DNA of 64,000 nucleotides from Molanna angustata. Taxonomy: Eukaryota > Arthropoda > Insecta > Trichoptera > Molannidae. This document shows, in pieces, positions 1 to 11,900 of the stretch. The position numbers and the translations under genes were made by a program. Each line of letters opens with the position of its first letter. Position 1 is the stretch's first letter. The stretch is from NCBI GenBank assembly GCA_963576475.1, contig OY754975.1:17034381-17098380 (forward strand), written 5' to 3'. The notes beneath the pieces were generated by a model. It searched no databases and had not been told where the DNA came from. It saw only the letters and a program-made list of their open reading frames with translations.

Positions 1-459
1 CGTTCTAGCTTTTATGGTTTCTGAGATATAGGGAAAAATAAAATAAAAATTCAAAAGTTGATAACCCCTGACTGAAACAAAAATTCAAAATTCCGAGTAT
101 AAAAGTTTTGTAGGCCTGTAACTGTTTATATATTCTGAAATTTTAGGCTCTGTAAATTGAGCGGATCAAAAGTTATAAGGGGGGGGGGACACACACACAC
201 ACAGACATACACACACACAGACACACACACAGACACACACACACACACACAGACACACGAAATGTTCTACTCCGAATTCTGAGTAAATCCGTGTATGGAA
301 CATATATGGTGCGAAGCCTCTAAGTTGGTGTTTATTGACTTCAAAGTTGGAAAAGCCGTGAAAAAAGTAGACCTCTCCATACAATTCTCACGTATTCTGG
401 CTTGATACATTGTCGATATGTTAAGAGAACAAAGTTCTCCTGAACAAATCGACAGTTGG
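1..459 (-). mobile_element. HINE/DINE-1-like Helentron copy, cut by window start
   Basis: This is the 5' half of a non-autonomous Helentron-like element read on the minus strand. The 5' terminus CCAACTGTCGA is seen as its complement ending at 459, and the flanking base gives the expected T. The body matches the copies at 21767, 23974, 26096 and 53166, including the central CA microsatellite. The 3' part lies outside the window. It has no coding capacity. Identification as HINE rests on the architecture seen in the complete copies. Confidence 0.8.
188..256. repeat. CA/GT microsatellite inside the HINE copy
   Basis: An interrupted (CA)n tract with CAGACA variants, preceded by a run of G. It sits at the same internal position as the microsatellite in every other copy of the family. 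Any cysteine/valine-rich reading frame across it is an artefact. Confidence 0.9.
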
Positions 460-1157
460 AAAATATCTCATATAAAGTCATATTATTATGTAAACAAAAA
501 AATTTACTGTCCTATTTCTTTCCTATACCGTATACCTACAACACTATAGAAAACAGTTTGTTGAAAATATGTCATTAATTTGAGTAATTATAAATTATTA
601 ATTTAGGTAAAATTAGAAAAATGTAAATTCAGTTTAATTTGTCATGATCAATGTGCACCTATTGGAAAGGTTTTAGTGTGTGGATGTGTAATCTGGGAGT
701 GTTTGCTTTGTGCACTAGCGCAAAAAAGCGCTCTAAGTAGTATTAGCCCAGGGCCCCACAAATTCACGATCCGCCCCTGATTAGGTTAGTAAAATTCTAA
801 ACAACACATTCTAAGTGAAATATCAAAATATTGGATTATTCAAAATCCATCTTTAAAGGTACGAATATCTTCTGATAATCAAATATATACGAACTCAAAT
901 GCAGGAAATGCAACACTCAAACCAATGTATGATATTACAATAATGTATAAATGACAGGATGTTACTAACCAAAACATGAATAATTGCTTAAGTAAGTAGG
1001 AACGTCAACCAAGCAACAGGATTTACGTAGGTACATTTCTTAGAATCGTACCCTTTAAGTTTTTTCCTTAACTCAACACAATACACTTACGATTAAGGAC
1101 TAATTTAATAAGACGGTGACTAGTACCTGACTAGGTCATATTATTTGGGAATTGATA
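460..1157. other. no gene recognised
   Basis: AT-rich sequence without a convincing reading frame. A short stretch around 750-785 (ending in CCGCCCCTGA) resembles the end of a degraded DNA transposon, but no partner end was found. Confidence 0.5.
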
Positions 1158-1535
1158 TGTTCGAATATTTGTATAGTTGCATTTACGCAAACATTGGATT
1201 TTTTTTCTGTCAACAAGCCAATAATGAGCTTGTGATTCTGGCGCGGTTCAGGGGTGACATCTGTGCGAAAGCGTTATCCCCACGTGTATAAGGACTGTTG
1301 CTTTCATTGTTTACAAAACAATTTCTCAAAAGATGTAGAAAAAAGTGTCTTCATAACTTCATAGATGGCGATGGTGCTATCAGCTTATTTTCAACGTTGT
1401 GCAAGCGCATAAAGGGATCACGTAAGCCAGCGTATGACAGGTCGAAAGTCCTGTAGGTGCATTGAGTTTCTGGTTCTCCTATGACATTCCAGCTCTGTCT
1501 CTATTGAGATGTTAAAAATATATTATGAAATATTG
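1158..1535 (-). mobile_element. Family A MITE-like repeat, copy A1
   Basis: A dispersed non-coding repeat also found at 6690, 19684, 20203, 34205 and 54275. It contains the conserved segments CAAGCGCATAAAG, a CTGTAGGTGC-type block and TCTCTATTGAGATG. This copy keeps the terminal block ACGCAAACATTGGATTTTT at one end; the same block occurs inverted at the opposite end in other copies, so the family appears to have terminal inverted repeats. The superfamily is unknown. Confidence 0.65.
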
Positions 1536-4500
1536 GTTTGTTGATCTCCGGTAATGAAAACCGCAAGTAGATAAATAACGAAAAAAAAACATATAAATGA
1601 AGATCTTCATCATAGACATTCTTAATTCTAATACTATTTATTCACAAGTGACTGATATAATCCTTATAATCCAGGACATTTGACTCTAATATTAATGTTT
1701 TTTTTTTTAGCAATCTCTCGACAATATTTCATCGCCAGATCTCAAGTGTAGCCACACGAGAGTATTTGATGTATTGACGGCTATCGCTGTCGAACCATAA
1801 TATTTTTCATAATATCCTATACCTAATCAATCCAAATCTAAATTCCTTACAGACCCTATCTACTCTCATCATGCCAGCTTACAATCTCAGCATCATTTCA
1901 CTGTGAATCTTCTACTAGTGCATGAACGCAACACAGCCACACAAAAAATACTTCAAATAAAACCAATATGAAAAAGAAGCCTCGAAATATCCAAGCGTTG
2001 ATGGCTGGACTTTGGGCAGAGGGACCTGACCAACCTATGAGTGAGAATTCCATGCCATAATACTATATACATTTTACATATTTCGTGCAATACATAAATA
2101 GGTATATACTGAATATTGCACGGAAGTTAAAATGCCCTCCGAATATAAATCCAATGTTCCACAACATTTAAATTAATCGAGGTCGTCACATCCGACTTGC
2201 TTTGTCTAAAATATCACATCGTATGGAAGTATTATCTCAAATTTTACAGGATATGCTATGCAGTCATTCCTACATATTTAATCTCACAATACAATGAACT
2301 CAAATGACTGCTTTATTTTATATTATACTATTTCCAAATTTATTTATTTAAATAGTCCCTAGTGACGAAAATGCAAAATCATTTCATCAAAATGGACGGA
2401 TATTTAAATAAAATTCATATGTTAATGTTTGACCACAAAATAATATTATTTACTTTGAATATTTTAGTGTACCTAATTACTATTATCTTTTTTTTAGTTT
2501 TAATATTTTTTATATCTTCTTTACATTCCATTATTATTTTTTCCTTTATATTGTGAGATATGGTTTCTGTATCGTTGCACCCCCTTCACCCCTCCTACTC
2601 TGCTCACGGACTGAAAGATATTATTAAACATTAAATACGCAAGCAAAACATTTATCAATTATTGATAAAAATATCACGTATATAGTGTTTTTAAAGTCGG
2701 AAACCTTTTAGTTTCGGGCATTTTAGATATTAATACCTGTCACTCAAAACAACAAATATTTTATGATATTTAAATTATCATAATAGCTGGAAGACCATAT
2801 CTCAAGAGGCAGAAAACACGCCCAAGTGACCTTTAACTAGTTTAGGAAGAAATAATTATACATATTCTTTGTATGTATGTATTTGTTGCTTTAAAAAAAT
2901 AGTATGAAGTCTGTCATTTTTTTTCAGACGATACACATCAGTCAATTTAAAATTGCGATAAACAATTTAATAATGAAGTGAGTAAAAATTATAAATGAAT
3001 AAAAATAATTTTAGACATATTTTATTTTAATTTTCATTTATTTGTCAATACTCTGTATCAAACCCCAGTATAAAAATAATTGATTACTCTTAAATTTCTG
3101 GTAAATAATAAAGTAGGTATTATTAAATTATATTAGTCAATAATGTTTTACTATTTATACATATGTATAAGTAAGTGTGTTGACATCCATCTTCAACGAA
3201 AACATTAATTATTAAGATAAATACATTTATTCAATGAACTTCTATGACATCACATTATCGCTTTGTTTTATTGTTTTATTAACAAGCATTTATATAAATA
3301 ATTCATAGATTACCGGAAAGAATTATATAAAATAGCATAGTTGTCTCACAATAAAGAAACAAATACGCTCATCCTCGAAATTCCTTATAACAATGGCGAT
3401 AACTTATAACAATAATAATTATTAAAATAAAAGAATAATAAATAATTTACTTTGCAATAAAATTATCAATATGTTATTGATACCGTCTGCGAAACAAATC
3501 AATGACATTTTTTCCAACACTATTTGCATACAGTTAATAATAATAATCAATTTTGATTGACGTTTGTTCCCGACATTTCAATCAGCATTGTGACACGCAT
3601 AAAATATTCAATGTACAAACAAAATGTTCAATGTAAAATCAACGCGAACTCAAAAGATAGCAATGAACCAGGGGCGTACCTAGAACCTTTGTACTAGGCA
3701 AACCATGAACGAAAATTGGGAAATGTCGATATTTAATGTTTTTTTAGCATCGTTGGTCATGCTTAAAAAAAACAATCCACGAGTGTAAGAATTAGGTAAG
3801 TGAACTGTAAAATGTGTAAGAAATTTATATTAGGATACAAGAAATTTATATTAGGAAACAGAATCTCAGTAAATAATTAACTGTATAGGGGTCATCCAAA
3901 ATAAAGATAAAGCTCAGCGAACCGGAGGTAATCCCGTTCTTGGTGGAGTGGCCAGATAAAAAGAATAACTGGCCACTGAGGGCAGAAGCATCTGGAGGGG
4001 GAGGGTTTGTTGGGGAGTCAACAATGGCTTTCAAAGTTGAACACGACCTTCAGAAATGGAGAGCACGACTATGCAGAGATTCATACCACGGTCGTGGAGT
4101 TTTAATTCTCATGCCTATGTTAACGACTGCCAAATCCCAAAATTCTGCATTGTTCAAAACAGTGTTTGACGACATTGGTGCATTGTATACTTTCAGCAAA
4201 TGTCTCCGTAGAAGCTATAATTATGTTCAGAAATAACAACACGATCAGCTATAGAAAAAGATCTGTGATAAAATCGTATGAATATTCTGCTTTATTCTTC
4301 GAGATCAATAAAAACACATGACCAATTCTAATTTGAAGAGGTCCACTGATAGCGATGAAGGAAAAAGGCATGGGTACATAAAAGAAAACATTCGTAAGCA
4401 GAAACATAACCCACCATCATGTGGGACAATTGCTACAGAAAATAAAAGTCAAATAAAAAATTCATCAACTACCTATAACTCAAAACTAGACGCAAAAAGA

Positions 4501-5262
4501 TCATGACAAATCAGAGAGAATCCAGTCGAAGAATTCCAACAAAACAAATATGTAATATTAGGTAGGTACTCTTGAGAGATGAGAAAAGTCAAATTTTCCC
4601 GTCCTCGCTCAATTTTCTTGTAATAATCTCGGAATCACTTCCTGACAGCACAATTTAACGGGTGACTTTGGACCGGAGCCAAATATCGCTCGTTTCAAAA
4701 GTTGCAGCTAGATGTGCTTTCTTCAGAAATGAAATCGCAGCGCAGCTTGCACGTGGCCAATGAATTCTAAACAAATCCAACGGGGTAAAATGCCTACAAA
4801 ATAACAAACACTACAAAACAGCGCATCAGCACAATGCAGTAATGTTTGCGCAACGAAATCTCGTGAAACTATTTGAAAGTGAAAATGATTGTGCTGTTGA
4901 AAATGAAACTGTTTTTCAATGGATGCATCATTGATATACGAAAATTTACAATTATCGATAGTGTTGACTATATACGAATATTTACAATATATTATCAATA
5001 GTATTACAATTAACAATAATATCCATTCAGTAGATGCTCTTTGAGCGAAACGAGTCAGTGGTCAACATTTTAAATTAGTGGAATAAAGTTAAAAATTTGT
5101 GTTATTACTTATTTTTTTAAGTAATTTTATCATATTAATAGTATTGACAATTAACTGAAAAAAAAACATTTTAAAATACGAAAATGGTTTTATTACCAAC
5201 GTATACAAAAGGGACTTCAAATATTCAATTACGAACAAATTTAAAAATCAACAAAAAACTGA
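1536..5262. other. long stretch without recognisable genes
   Basis: Very AT-rich DNA. Short reading frames exist (98 codons at 3940-4236, 97 codons at 4723-5016 on the minus strand) but show no known domain and no splice context that I can defend. CAGGGGCGTACC at about 3669 looks like the end of a degraded hAT-type element; no matching second end was seen. Confidence 0.5.
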
Positions 5263-5267
5263 GTGGC

Positions 5268-5525
5268 TGAAATGAAGACACTGCGCTCCATTGCTGGAAG
5301 AACCCTCAGGGACCGCATCAGAAATGAAACGATCAGGTCTATTTGCGGTGTCTAGGACATAACAAGATGGGGACGTAGCAGAAGACTAGACTTCGTCGAA
5401 CGCATGGACGACAATAGAATTTAAAAATTGCAAAGGCATAAATACTAACAACATAAGACTAACCGGAGACTTACGAAGAGATGGAAGACAGTTGGACCTC
5501 CTCCTGCTAGGATAGTCCACCCTCA
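5268..5525 (+). pseudogene. decayed LINE reverse transcriptase C-terminus
   Basis: The plus-strand translation shows EMKTLRSIAGRTLRDRIRNE followed by a degenerate block rich in Arg and Trp. This is the pattern of the segment after the RT thumb in RTE-like LINEs (a conserved RNExIR motif). Stops and frameshifts interrupt it. Only the C-terminal part is present, as expected for a 5'-truncated insertion. Confidence 0.65.
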
Positions 5526-6111
5526 CAATAGGGCAACATATGGGCTCACACAAAATAGATTATCCAGGTTCTAATGTAAAAATAATTATATAAAAAAATA
5601 AAAATAATTCAAAAATCTCAACAAAAACTGTTTTTTTTTTAATTATGTAAAGTGAAACATGCAGTTCGAACTGCAGTAATATAGCAATCGGCAAAAAAAA
5701 TAATGGCATTCATACCATTATAATTTAAATGTGTTTGTGATAATATATCTGAACTTGCTTCCGAGACTTAATATGTTTATTTATAGTCCAACCTATATTG
5801 TAACAATAGATGTGACATTTCTACTGTCCATTGGTATGTGAAAATTTTAAATTGATTTTTCTAGTTTATACTTAAGTACTAATGAAAACATCGCATCGTC
5901 TCATTGACATGCCATTTGTAAGAACACAAGACTGGCGTAAATAATATATTTTATTTTAATTTATAATGTGTATCTTCTTCTTCTTTGATAGCTGGTCTTT
6001 GATAGCTGGTTTGTGAAAATTTGTTTATGAAAAGTATACACATTATATACATAATATTATCTATTTTAGAAACCACACGTAATATAGTTACCGATTGTTT
6101 TATAGTACACC
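5526..6111. other. no gene recognised
   Basis: AT-rich. It contains a CTT-repeat followed by a short tandem duplication of TTTGATAGCTGG near 5980-6010, which may be the simple-repeat tail of an otherwise lost LINE. Confidence 0.4.
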
Positions 6112-6360
6112 AAATGTCAATTTGTTCAAGAGAATTTATTTCCCTTAACATATCGACAAAGCCAAGATATTTATTAGGAACATTTAGGAGAATTTGCATG
6201 CAAAAAACACCAACTTACGGGCTTTGCAACATAATATGCTTTTTTGTGTTTATGTGTGCCCCCTAAAAACTTTTGATCCGTTCGATGCGCATCGAGATAA
6301 AATTTCGGAATAAATAGAAAATAAGGCCTACAAAAATTTTATTTACTCACCACTTGTACA
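6112..6360 (+). mobile_element. diverged fragment of the HINE family
   Basis: It aligns by eye to the 5' third of the complete copy at 21767, including TTAACATATCGACAA, the AACACCAACTTA block, a TGTGTTTATGTGTG remnant of the microsatellite, CTTTTGATCCG and GGCCTACAAAA. It is heavily diverged and has lost both termini, so it is an older insertion than the complete copies. Confidence 0.65.
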
Positions 6361-6454
6361 GAAGACAAGGAATAATTTAGCATTGATATACCTACCTACT
6401 AAATGATTGCATCATAATTTAACAGTAAAATATAAGTATATGAACAAGTCGCTT

Positions 6455-6686
6455 CTCGAACTCCTTTATTAACACAGCAGCCCGACTGTGGAACGATCTT
6501 CCGAATTCTGTGTTTCCACCTTCGTACAACCCGGGTCTTTTTAAAATCCGAATTAATAAACTCTTTTCTAGATTGCAAACCCCTCCCAACGCTACGTAGT
6601 GCGCTTCTTCGGAAGAGTAAAATGGACCCAAATCCTAATAGCTGGCGTCCCCTACGTAGACATGTTAAAAAAAAAAAAAAAAAATA
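6455..6686 (+). pseudogene. LINE 3' end with poly(A) tail
   Basis: The plus strand encodes TAARLWNDLPNSVFPPSYN and then FKIRINKLFS. This matches the conserved end of CR1/Jockey-type RT proteins (A-x-LWN-x-LP ... FK-x-R-x). A stop follows, then about 80 bases of 3' UTR and a run of about 18 A ending near 6685. It is a 5'-truncated retroposed copy; no intact enzyme domains remain. Confidence 0.7.
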
Positions 6687-6689
6687 TGG

Positions 6690-6990
6690 ACTGTTGCTTT
6701 TATTGTTAACAAACCGAATAGTTTATTCGTCACTTCATAGACGTCTACGGAGTTGTCAGCTTATTTTCAAACAAACAGATTTTCATAACTAACACAATAG
6801 AACATTAAAAAATTGGATTGATAGGAAATTCAATAAGAAGGCATAATTTGGTGAACGTTGCGCAAGAGCATAATATGATCACGTAATCCAGCCCATAACA
6901 GTTCGTTAGCTATGCAGGTGCCTTGAGTTCCTGGTTCTATAATATTTCAACTTCGTATCTATTGATATTAAATTTGTCAGTTAAGTATTA
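6690..6990 (-). mobile_element. Family A MITE-like repeat, copy A2
   Basis: It shares CAATAAGAAGGCATAATT, GTGAACGTTGCGCAAG and TTGAGTTCCTGGTTCT with the copy at 54275. It lies directly after the poly(A) tail of the preceding LINE. Both terminal blocks are missing. Confidence 0.65.
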
Positions 6991-7395
6991 TGGGAATAGA
7001 TCTAAACCCTCAGTACTTAAATAATTTTCATTATTTAAAAAAAACGCGTGAAAACAGTCGCACGTGATTTAAAACGGGATATAAGAAATTTATGTACAAA
7101 ACAAATAGAAAATTTGAATCCATAAAACTCTCTGGCTATAATAAGTTAATCGTGACTTTTATAAGTTTATCAAAAGATTCTTAGTTGTAGTGTATTTTCT
7201 ACTATCAGAAAATATCAATAAAGTCGATACATTTTTGTTTATTTACTCTAATGTCTGATGAAGTATTCGGTGAAATTTATCGGTAGTAAAAATTTGACGC
7301 CCCTTTCTCTAACAACAATAAAATAGTTACGACTTATTTTATTGGAAGATTAATAATCAAGAATAGAGACTGTTGAAAATTTATACGAGAAGAAC

Positions 7396-7781
7396 AATAA
7401 GTAACTAGGCATTTGAATTAAATGAGAATAGAAACAAGTAAATATAAAAAAATAAGTAACTAGGCATTTGAATTAAATGAGAATAGAAACAAGTAAATAT
7501 AAAAAAATAAGTAACTAGGCATTTGAATTAAATGAGAATAGAAACAAGTAAATATAAAAAAATAAGTAACTAGGCATTTGAATTAAATGAGAAAAGAAAC
7601 AAGTAAATATAAAAAATAAGTAACTAGGCATTTGAATTAAATGAGAATAGAAACAAGTAAATATAAAAAAATAAGTAACTAGGCATTTGAATTAAATGAG
7701 AAAAGAAACAAGTAAATATAAAAAATAAGTAACTAGGCATTTGAATTAAATGAGAATAGAAACAAGTAAATATAAAAAAAT
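7396..7781. repeat. tandem array, 7 x 54-55 bp
   Basis: Seven head-to-tail units begin at 7396, 7451, 7506, 7561, 7615, 7670 and 7724. Each carries GTAACTAGGCATTTGAATTA and ends in an A-run. Units differ by single changes (GAATAG versus GAAAAG) and by one A in the homopolymer. The short reading frame on the minus strand is only translated repeat. Confidence 0.95.
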
Positions 7782-7984
7782 GAGGATAGGTACTTCTTGT
7801 TTTCTTCGTGTTGAAATTAAGAAAAAACAAAATATTTCACGTCAGTCCGTAGATTGTTTACATTCATACTGCCAATGTCAAACACATCGTTTCAAATGCA
7901 GTTGTTTTATACAGCAAACAAATTCAAATACATACATAATCTACTATACATAATCTACTGTTAAATGATATTAATGGTACTTAA

Positions 7985-8670
7985 GAGGGTGACTGCTGCT
8001 AACGTTCCTATTTTTTCAATTTGATATACCATCATTATTACTAAACGAATCATTTTGAAAAAAATAACCTAGTTAGTTTAGATATTAATAAAGAGAAATA
8101 TACCTTAACTTTTTGATAATGTTCTGCATAAATTCCTGTAGAAAAATAATGGCATACCCCGATTTTCATCGTTTATCTTATATTTTTAATAAACTATAGG
8201 GCGTAGTTCAATATATTTTTTTTTAAATTAAAGAAGACAAAAATATCTAGAAAAATATGATGTGACGTTGCATTAATGCTTCAGGTTTAGTAAATAAACC
8301 TAAAAAACATTTATTTTCCATTCAGCGCCATTGCGAAATAAAAGTTTTTTTGGTTTATTTCCTTAACCTGATGCATTAATGCAACGTCACATCATATTTT
8401 TCCAGATATTTTGTTCTTCTTTAATTTATAAAAAAATATATTGCTCTATACTTTATATTTGTTTAGAAATTTAAGATAAATGTCAAAAATCGGGGTATGC
8501 TTATTATTTTCCTACAAGGATATATACAGAACATAATTAAAAAGTTAAGGTATATTTTTATTTATTAATATCCAAACTAACTAGGTTATTTTTTTTTCAA
8601 AATGATTTGTTTTGTAGTAATGATGCAATTTCAAATTGAAAAAATAGGTACGTTGGCAGCAGTCACCCTC
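7985..8670. mobile_element. full-length palindromic element with TTAA target duplication, copy 1
   Basis: The whole 686 bp is one imperfect inverted repeat. The left arm begins GAGGGTGACTGCTGC and the right arm ends GCAGCAGTCACCCTC, with a centre near 8325. TTAA flanks both ends (7981-7984 and 8671-8674), the target duplication typical of piggyBac-type transposition. There is no coding capacity. A second copy lies at 57423-58104. Known of the superfamily: TTAA-flanked MITEs are mobilised by piggyBac-like transposases; that this one is so mobilised is inference. Confidence 0.8.
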
Positions 8671-8674
8671 TTAA

Positions 8675-9888
8675 ACTTATTACACTAGAAATAATTAATT
8701 ATGAAAATATCACATCAATCAAGCTGAATAGTTTTAAATTCATTATCATCGGGAATACACAAATTCTGAAAGTTTCAGAGTTCAAACTGGGCGGGAAGTT
8801 AATAAAAAATCAATTGCAAAATTTCAGTTCGGAGAGAAATTTCAGTTTTGAATCTATAATTTATATAGATTGTCTTATTGTTCACCATTCTGACGATGCT
8901 TGGCATTGGGCGATATCGGTAATTGGAAGTCGCGTTTGAGAACTCTATTTAATTTAAAAACAAAATAAAGATTTCTTTGTAGTCGTTAAACGTAATTGAT
9001 TTTGCCCAGACCGGAAAATACCTCTTGATTAAATAACGAGAGAGAGAGAAGCTCCCTGCCTACATCCTACGTACAATGCTCTGAAACGATAAGGCAATTA
9101 ACCTATTTTAAACCTTGGTAATTGGAGCTCTATTTTACTTTCTAAGAAAAAATGCAATACAGAAAAAAAACACGTAAAAGTTGGTGGAATGTAAAATAAA
9201 TATATTTATCTGTTAACACCTGATAATGATTTCTGCTTCTTTCACTTCACTTATCTAACTTTAACCTTTTGCTATGAATCATTTCACTTTTTGGTATTTT
9301 TTTCACTTTCATTGTCAATCTTAATCCTCAATTTATTCATATGGTTTTTATTAGAAGATTATAACTATAACTATTTACATAAAATTTGTTATCTTTCTTA
9401 GCATATGGTTGGTTTAAAGAAACTGCCTTTTGACAAAATGACCGCTTTTGTATAGTATATAAAATAAAGAGATAGAGAAGTTAATGAATTACAGTAAAAT
9501 AGATAAAATGGCTTATTTCCAATGAGTATAAATGGCATCATAGGTGTTTACAGATTCAAATTTATAAATGTTTGAACAAAGAAATACCATCAACGATAAA
9601 ATATGTATAAACAAAACTTATGACATTAACAAATAAACAATGATATTTAAAATATGTAGGTATTTATATCTGTTTATGCTTTCTGGTAATGTTTTCAAAA
9701 TATTGAGTTTGCATCCAACAAATAAACCATAACAGGATAGGTAGGTACCTGTTGATTCCCGTTAAAGTTAAAAGTAAACATTTTGTACAGTGAACGATAT
9801 TAATATATTTAAACACGAATTATAATTTTATGGTACATACCTACATTAAAACAAAACTTTTTTATATCTTTGTACTCGCCACATTTGT
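8675..9888. other. no gene recognised
   Basis: AT-rich DNA with no reading frame of note and no repeat matched elsewhere in the window. A short GA repeat lies near 9040. Confidence 0.5.
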
Positions 9889-10975
9889 TTGTATCATTTT
9901 CGAATCCGATCTGAATCTCCTGTTTTTTCTGGTGTTCCCCAAGGATCAATCTTGGGGCCATTGCTATTTTTATTGTTTATCAATAACATTGGTCAAATCA
10001 TTAAATCTACAAATTTCGTCTCTATTGAGATGTTAAAAATTTGTCAAAAAATTATCAATTTTTTGTTGATGGCCTTAAATTGTTCACAAAAATTTCAAAT
10101 CCTGAATAATGCTATCTTTTTTAATCCCATATCGAGTCGATCTGAGAATGGGCAATAAAAAACAAACTATCCTTTAGTTTTACAATGCCACATTTTATCT
10201 TACACTAAATTAAAAAATCTGATCCACTTTACATATAAACTAGGCACCAATATTCTGGATTGAGCCAATACAATAACGGATTTGGGTATAATATTCGTCT
10301 CTAAACTTCCGTTCCACGAGCAAATATTTAAATAAGATGCATTTTGCAACTAAGATTCATATTACGACATTGCCATAAATTCAAAGACGTTTACACTATT
10401 AAAACATTATACAATACACTCGCATTGAGCATTCTCGAAACTAACTCAATTGTTTGATCTCCATATGAAGTTGCATATTGTATTATGATCGAAAAAATCT
10501 ACAAGAAAATTCTCAGGCATTGCTACCTTTAGACGTATGGTACATAATCCTCGGTTGTATCCATCAACTTTTTTTACTACGTATGATTGGATACAACTCG
10601 TTGGAAAACAGACGATTATTTTGCCTATTGAATTACCTTTTATCTAAATAGTAAATGAGTTAGTTTGACGAAATCACGCGTTGTTTCTGCAACCATACAG
10701 TTGAACCATGTATTGGTCAAGTCGCCAATACATAAAACCGTCTCAGTGATCAACATTTTGTTGAGTGTAATTGACGTCTTCAGTATCAGTTAAAACAAAT
10801 TTCTAATTTTTATAATGTTTAGTTTTAAAATTGTTTTTGCGTATTCTAAAAAAATATTGTGATTATGTATTTATTGTATTGTAATTTTGATAATGTAATA
10901 ATGTTGTTATTTTTCATGCCATGCCAGTTTAAGTTTCCCTGTAAAGGAATTCTTTTATGCCAAATAAATAAATCA
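9889..10975 (+). pseudogene. decayed Jockey/CR1-type LINE
   Basis: The RT motif SGVPQGSILGPLLFLLFINN is read at about 9920-9985 on the plus strand. Further on, in shifting frames, come LGTNILD, TDLGIIF (the usual DLGVxFD block), IEKIYKKILRH and YNSLENRRLFCLLNYLL, in the order expected for the end of a Jockey-group RT. A 3' UTR-like stretch ends near 10975 in ATGCCAAATAAATAAAT. The catalytic ADD box is not readable and a 45 bp family A fragment (10015-10060) is spliced in, so no functional protein is possible. Confidence 0.7.
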
Positions 10976-11000
10976 TATTTAAGCGTCGCGACGACGATTA

Positions 11001-11028
11001 TTAAGCAACCGACGCGTCGGTTGCTTAA
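11001..11028. repeat. perfect 28 bp palindrome
   Basis: The sequence from 11001 to 11028 is its own reverse complement. It begins TTAAGCAACC, is centred on GACGCGTC and ends GGTTGCTTAA. It is GC-rich in an otherwise AT-rich surrounding, and another CG-rich string (CGTCGCGACGACG) lies just upstream. Confidence 0.9.
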
Positions 11029-11773
11029 AAATGAAAAGAAAAATGTTGAAAATACAGATATAAAAAATATCAGTAAAATGAAATTAATATCAACAGATAA
11101 TTTGATTCATACCAAACCCTCGTTAATTTTATATTGACATTATTTTATGAAATGTGATTTCCTTTTACAAATGATTATATCTGCTCATAAATATTTAAAT
11201 TTAATACAAACAGTCATTACCTTATTACATTCAAATCACTGTTATAATACAACACGAATCATTCATTAATCCTACCTATTCTACTGTCAAGACATTAAAA
11301 ATTGTTGTCTATGAACGAGGAATAGTGATGAGAATTATAAAATTGTACCTACATACCATTGAGAGACATAATTTACAAAACGTGACATTTTCGCTTACAC
11401 AAATTGGAACCTCGACATGAAACAACGCTAATAAACCGGAAAACGTAAAATAGAATATTAGTACCTGTAAACAACAAACATCACTCATATATGTATAAGT
11501 ATTGAACCAAACCTTAAATTCTTGATCAACGTAAAAACATGAAAACAGTATAGATGAATAACAGCATAATATAAAAAAATAACAAAAAATATATCAATAT
11601 TTTTTTGGCAACAAGTGAAGATGTGCACTGCACGAAACCGGTCGTGGCCACAATAAATTTAAAGTTGAATTATTTTTTGTTTTAACTTAATGTTTTTACT
11701 CCATAGTCAATTCCTATGATTATTAATTAAAATTCATTGAAAAAATATCAAAACACGTTTGATTCCACGAGTA
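11029..11773. other. no gene recognised
   Basis: AT-rich DNA. A 92-codon reading frame entering from 10859 runs through the LINE 3' end and the palindrome and is not credible as a gene. Confidence 0.5.
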
Positions 11774-11900
11774 TTATAGATTTTCGTTTTCGCATCCGTT
11801 CTTACTAAACAAGTACACATACATAAATACTTGTGATATAGGTAGACAAAATCGGCCGAGTCAGGATTCGAACTTGCTAAGCGTTCTGCCAACGACCCAT
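11774..11900 (-). mobile_element. tRNA-derived SINE, family 1 (Thr-like head)
   Basis: The minus strand reads a degenerate tRNA head containing the B-box-like GTTCGAATCC, followed by a tail shared with the copy at 17912 (an ACTTGTTTA-type block). The acceptor end begins near 11900. It is a non-autonomous retroposon relying on LINE machinery and not a functional tRNA gene, since the anticodon arm is broken. Confidence 0.65.

Noticed and set aside
3669..3720. hAT element starting CAGGGGCGTACC
   Set aside because: No second terminus or target duplication found within the window.
3940..4236. 98-codon plus-strand frame as a host gene
   Set aside because: No recognised domain, an overlapping antisense frame, and no splice or promoter context.
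7396..7781. CRISPR-like array
   Set aside because: Contiguous tandem repeat with no distinct spacers, in a eukaryotic genome.
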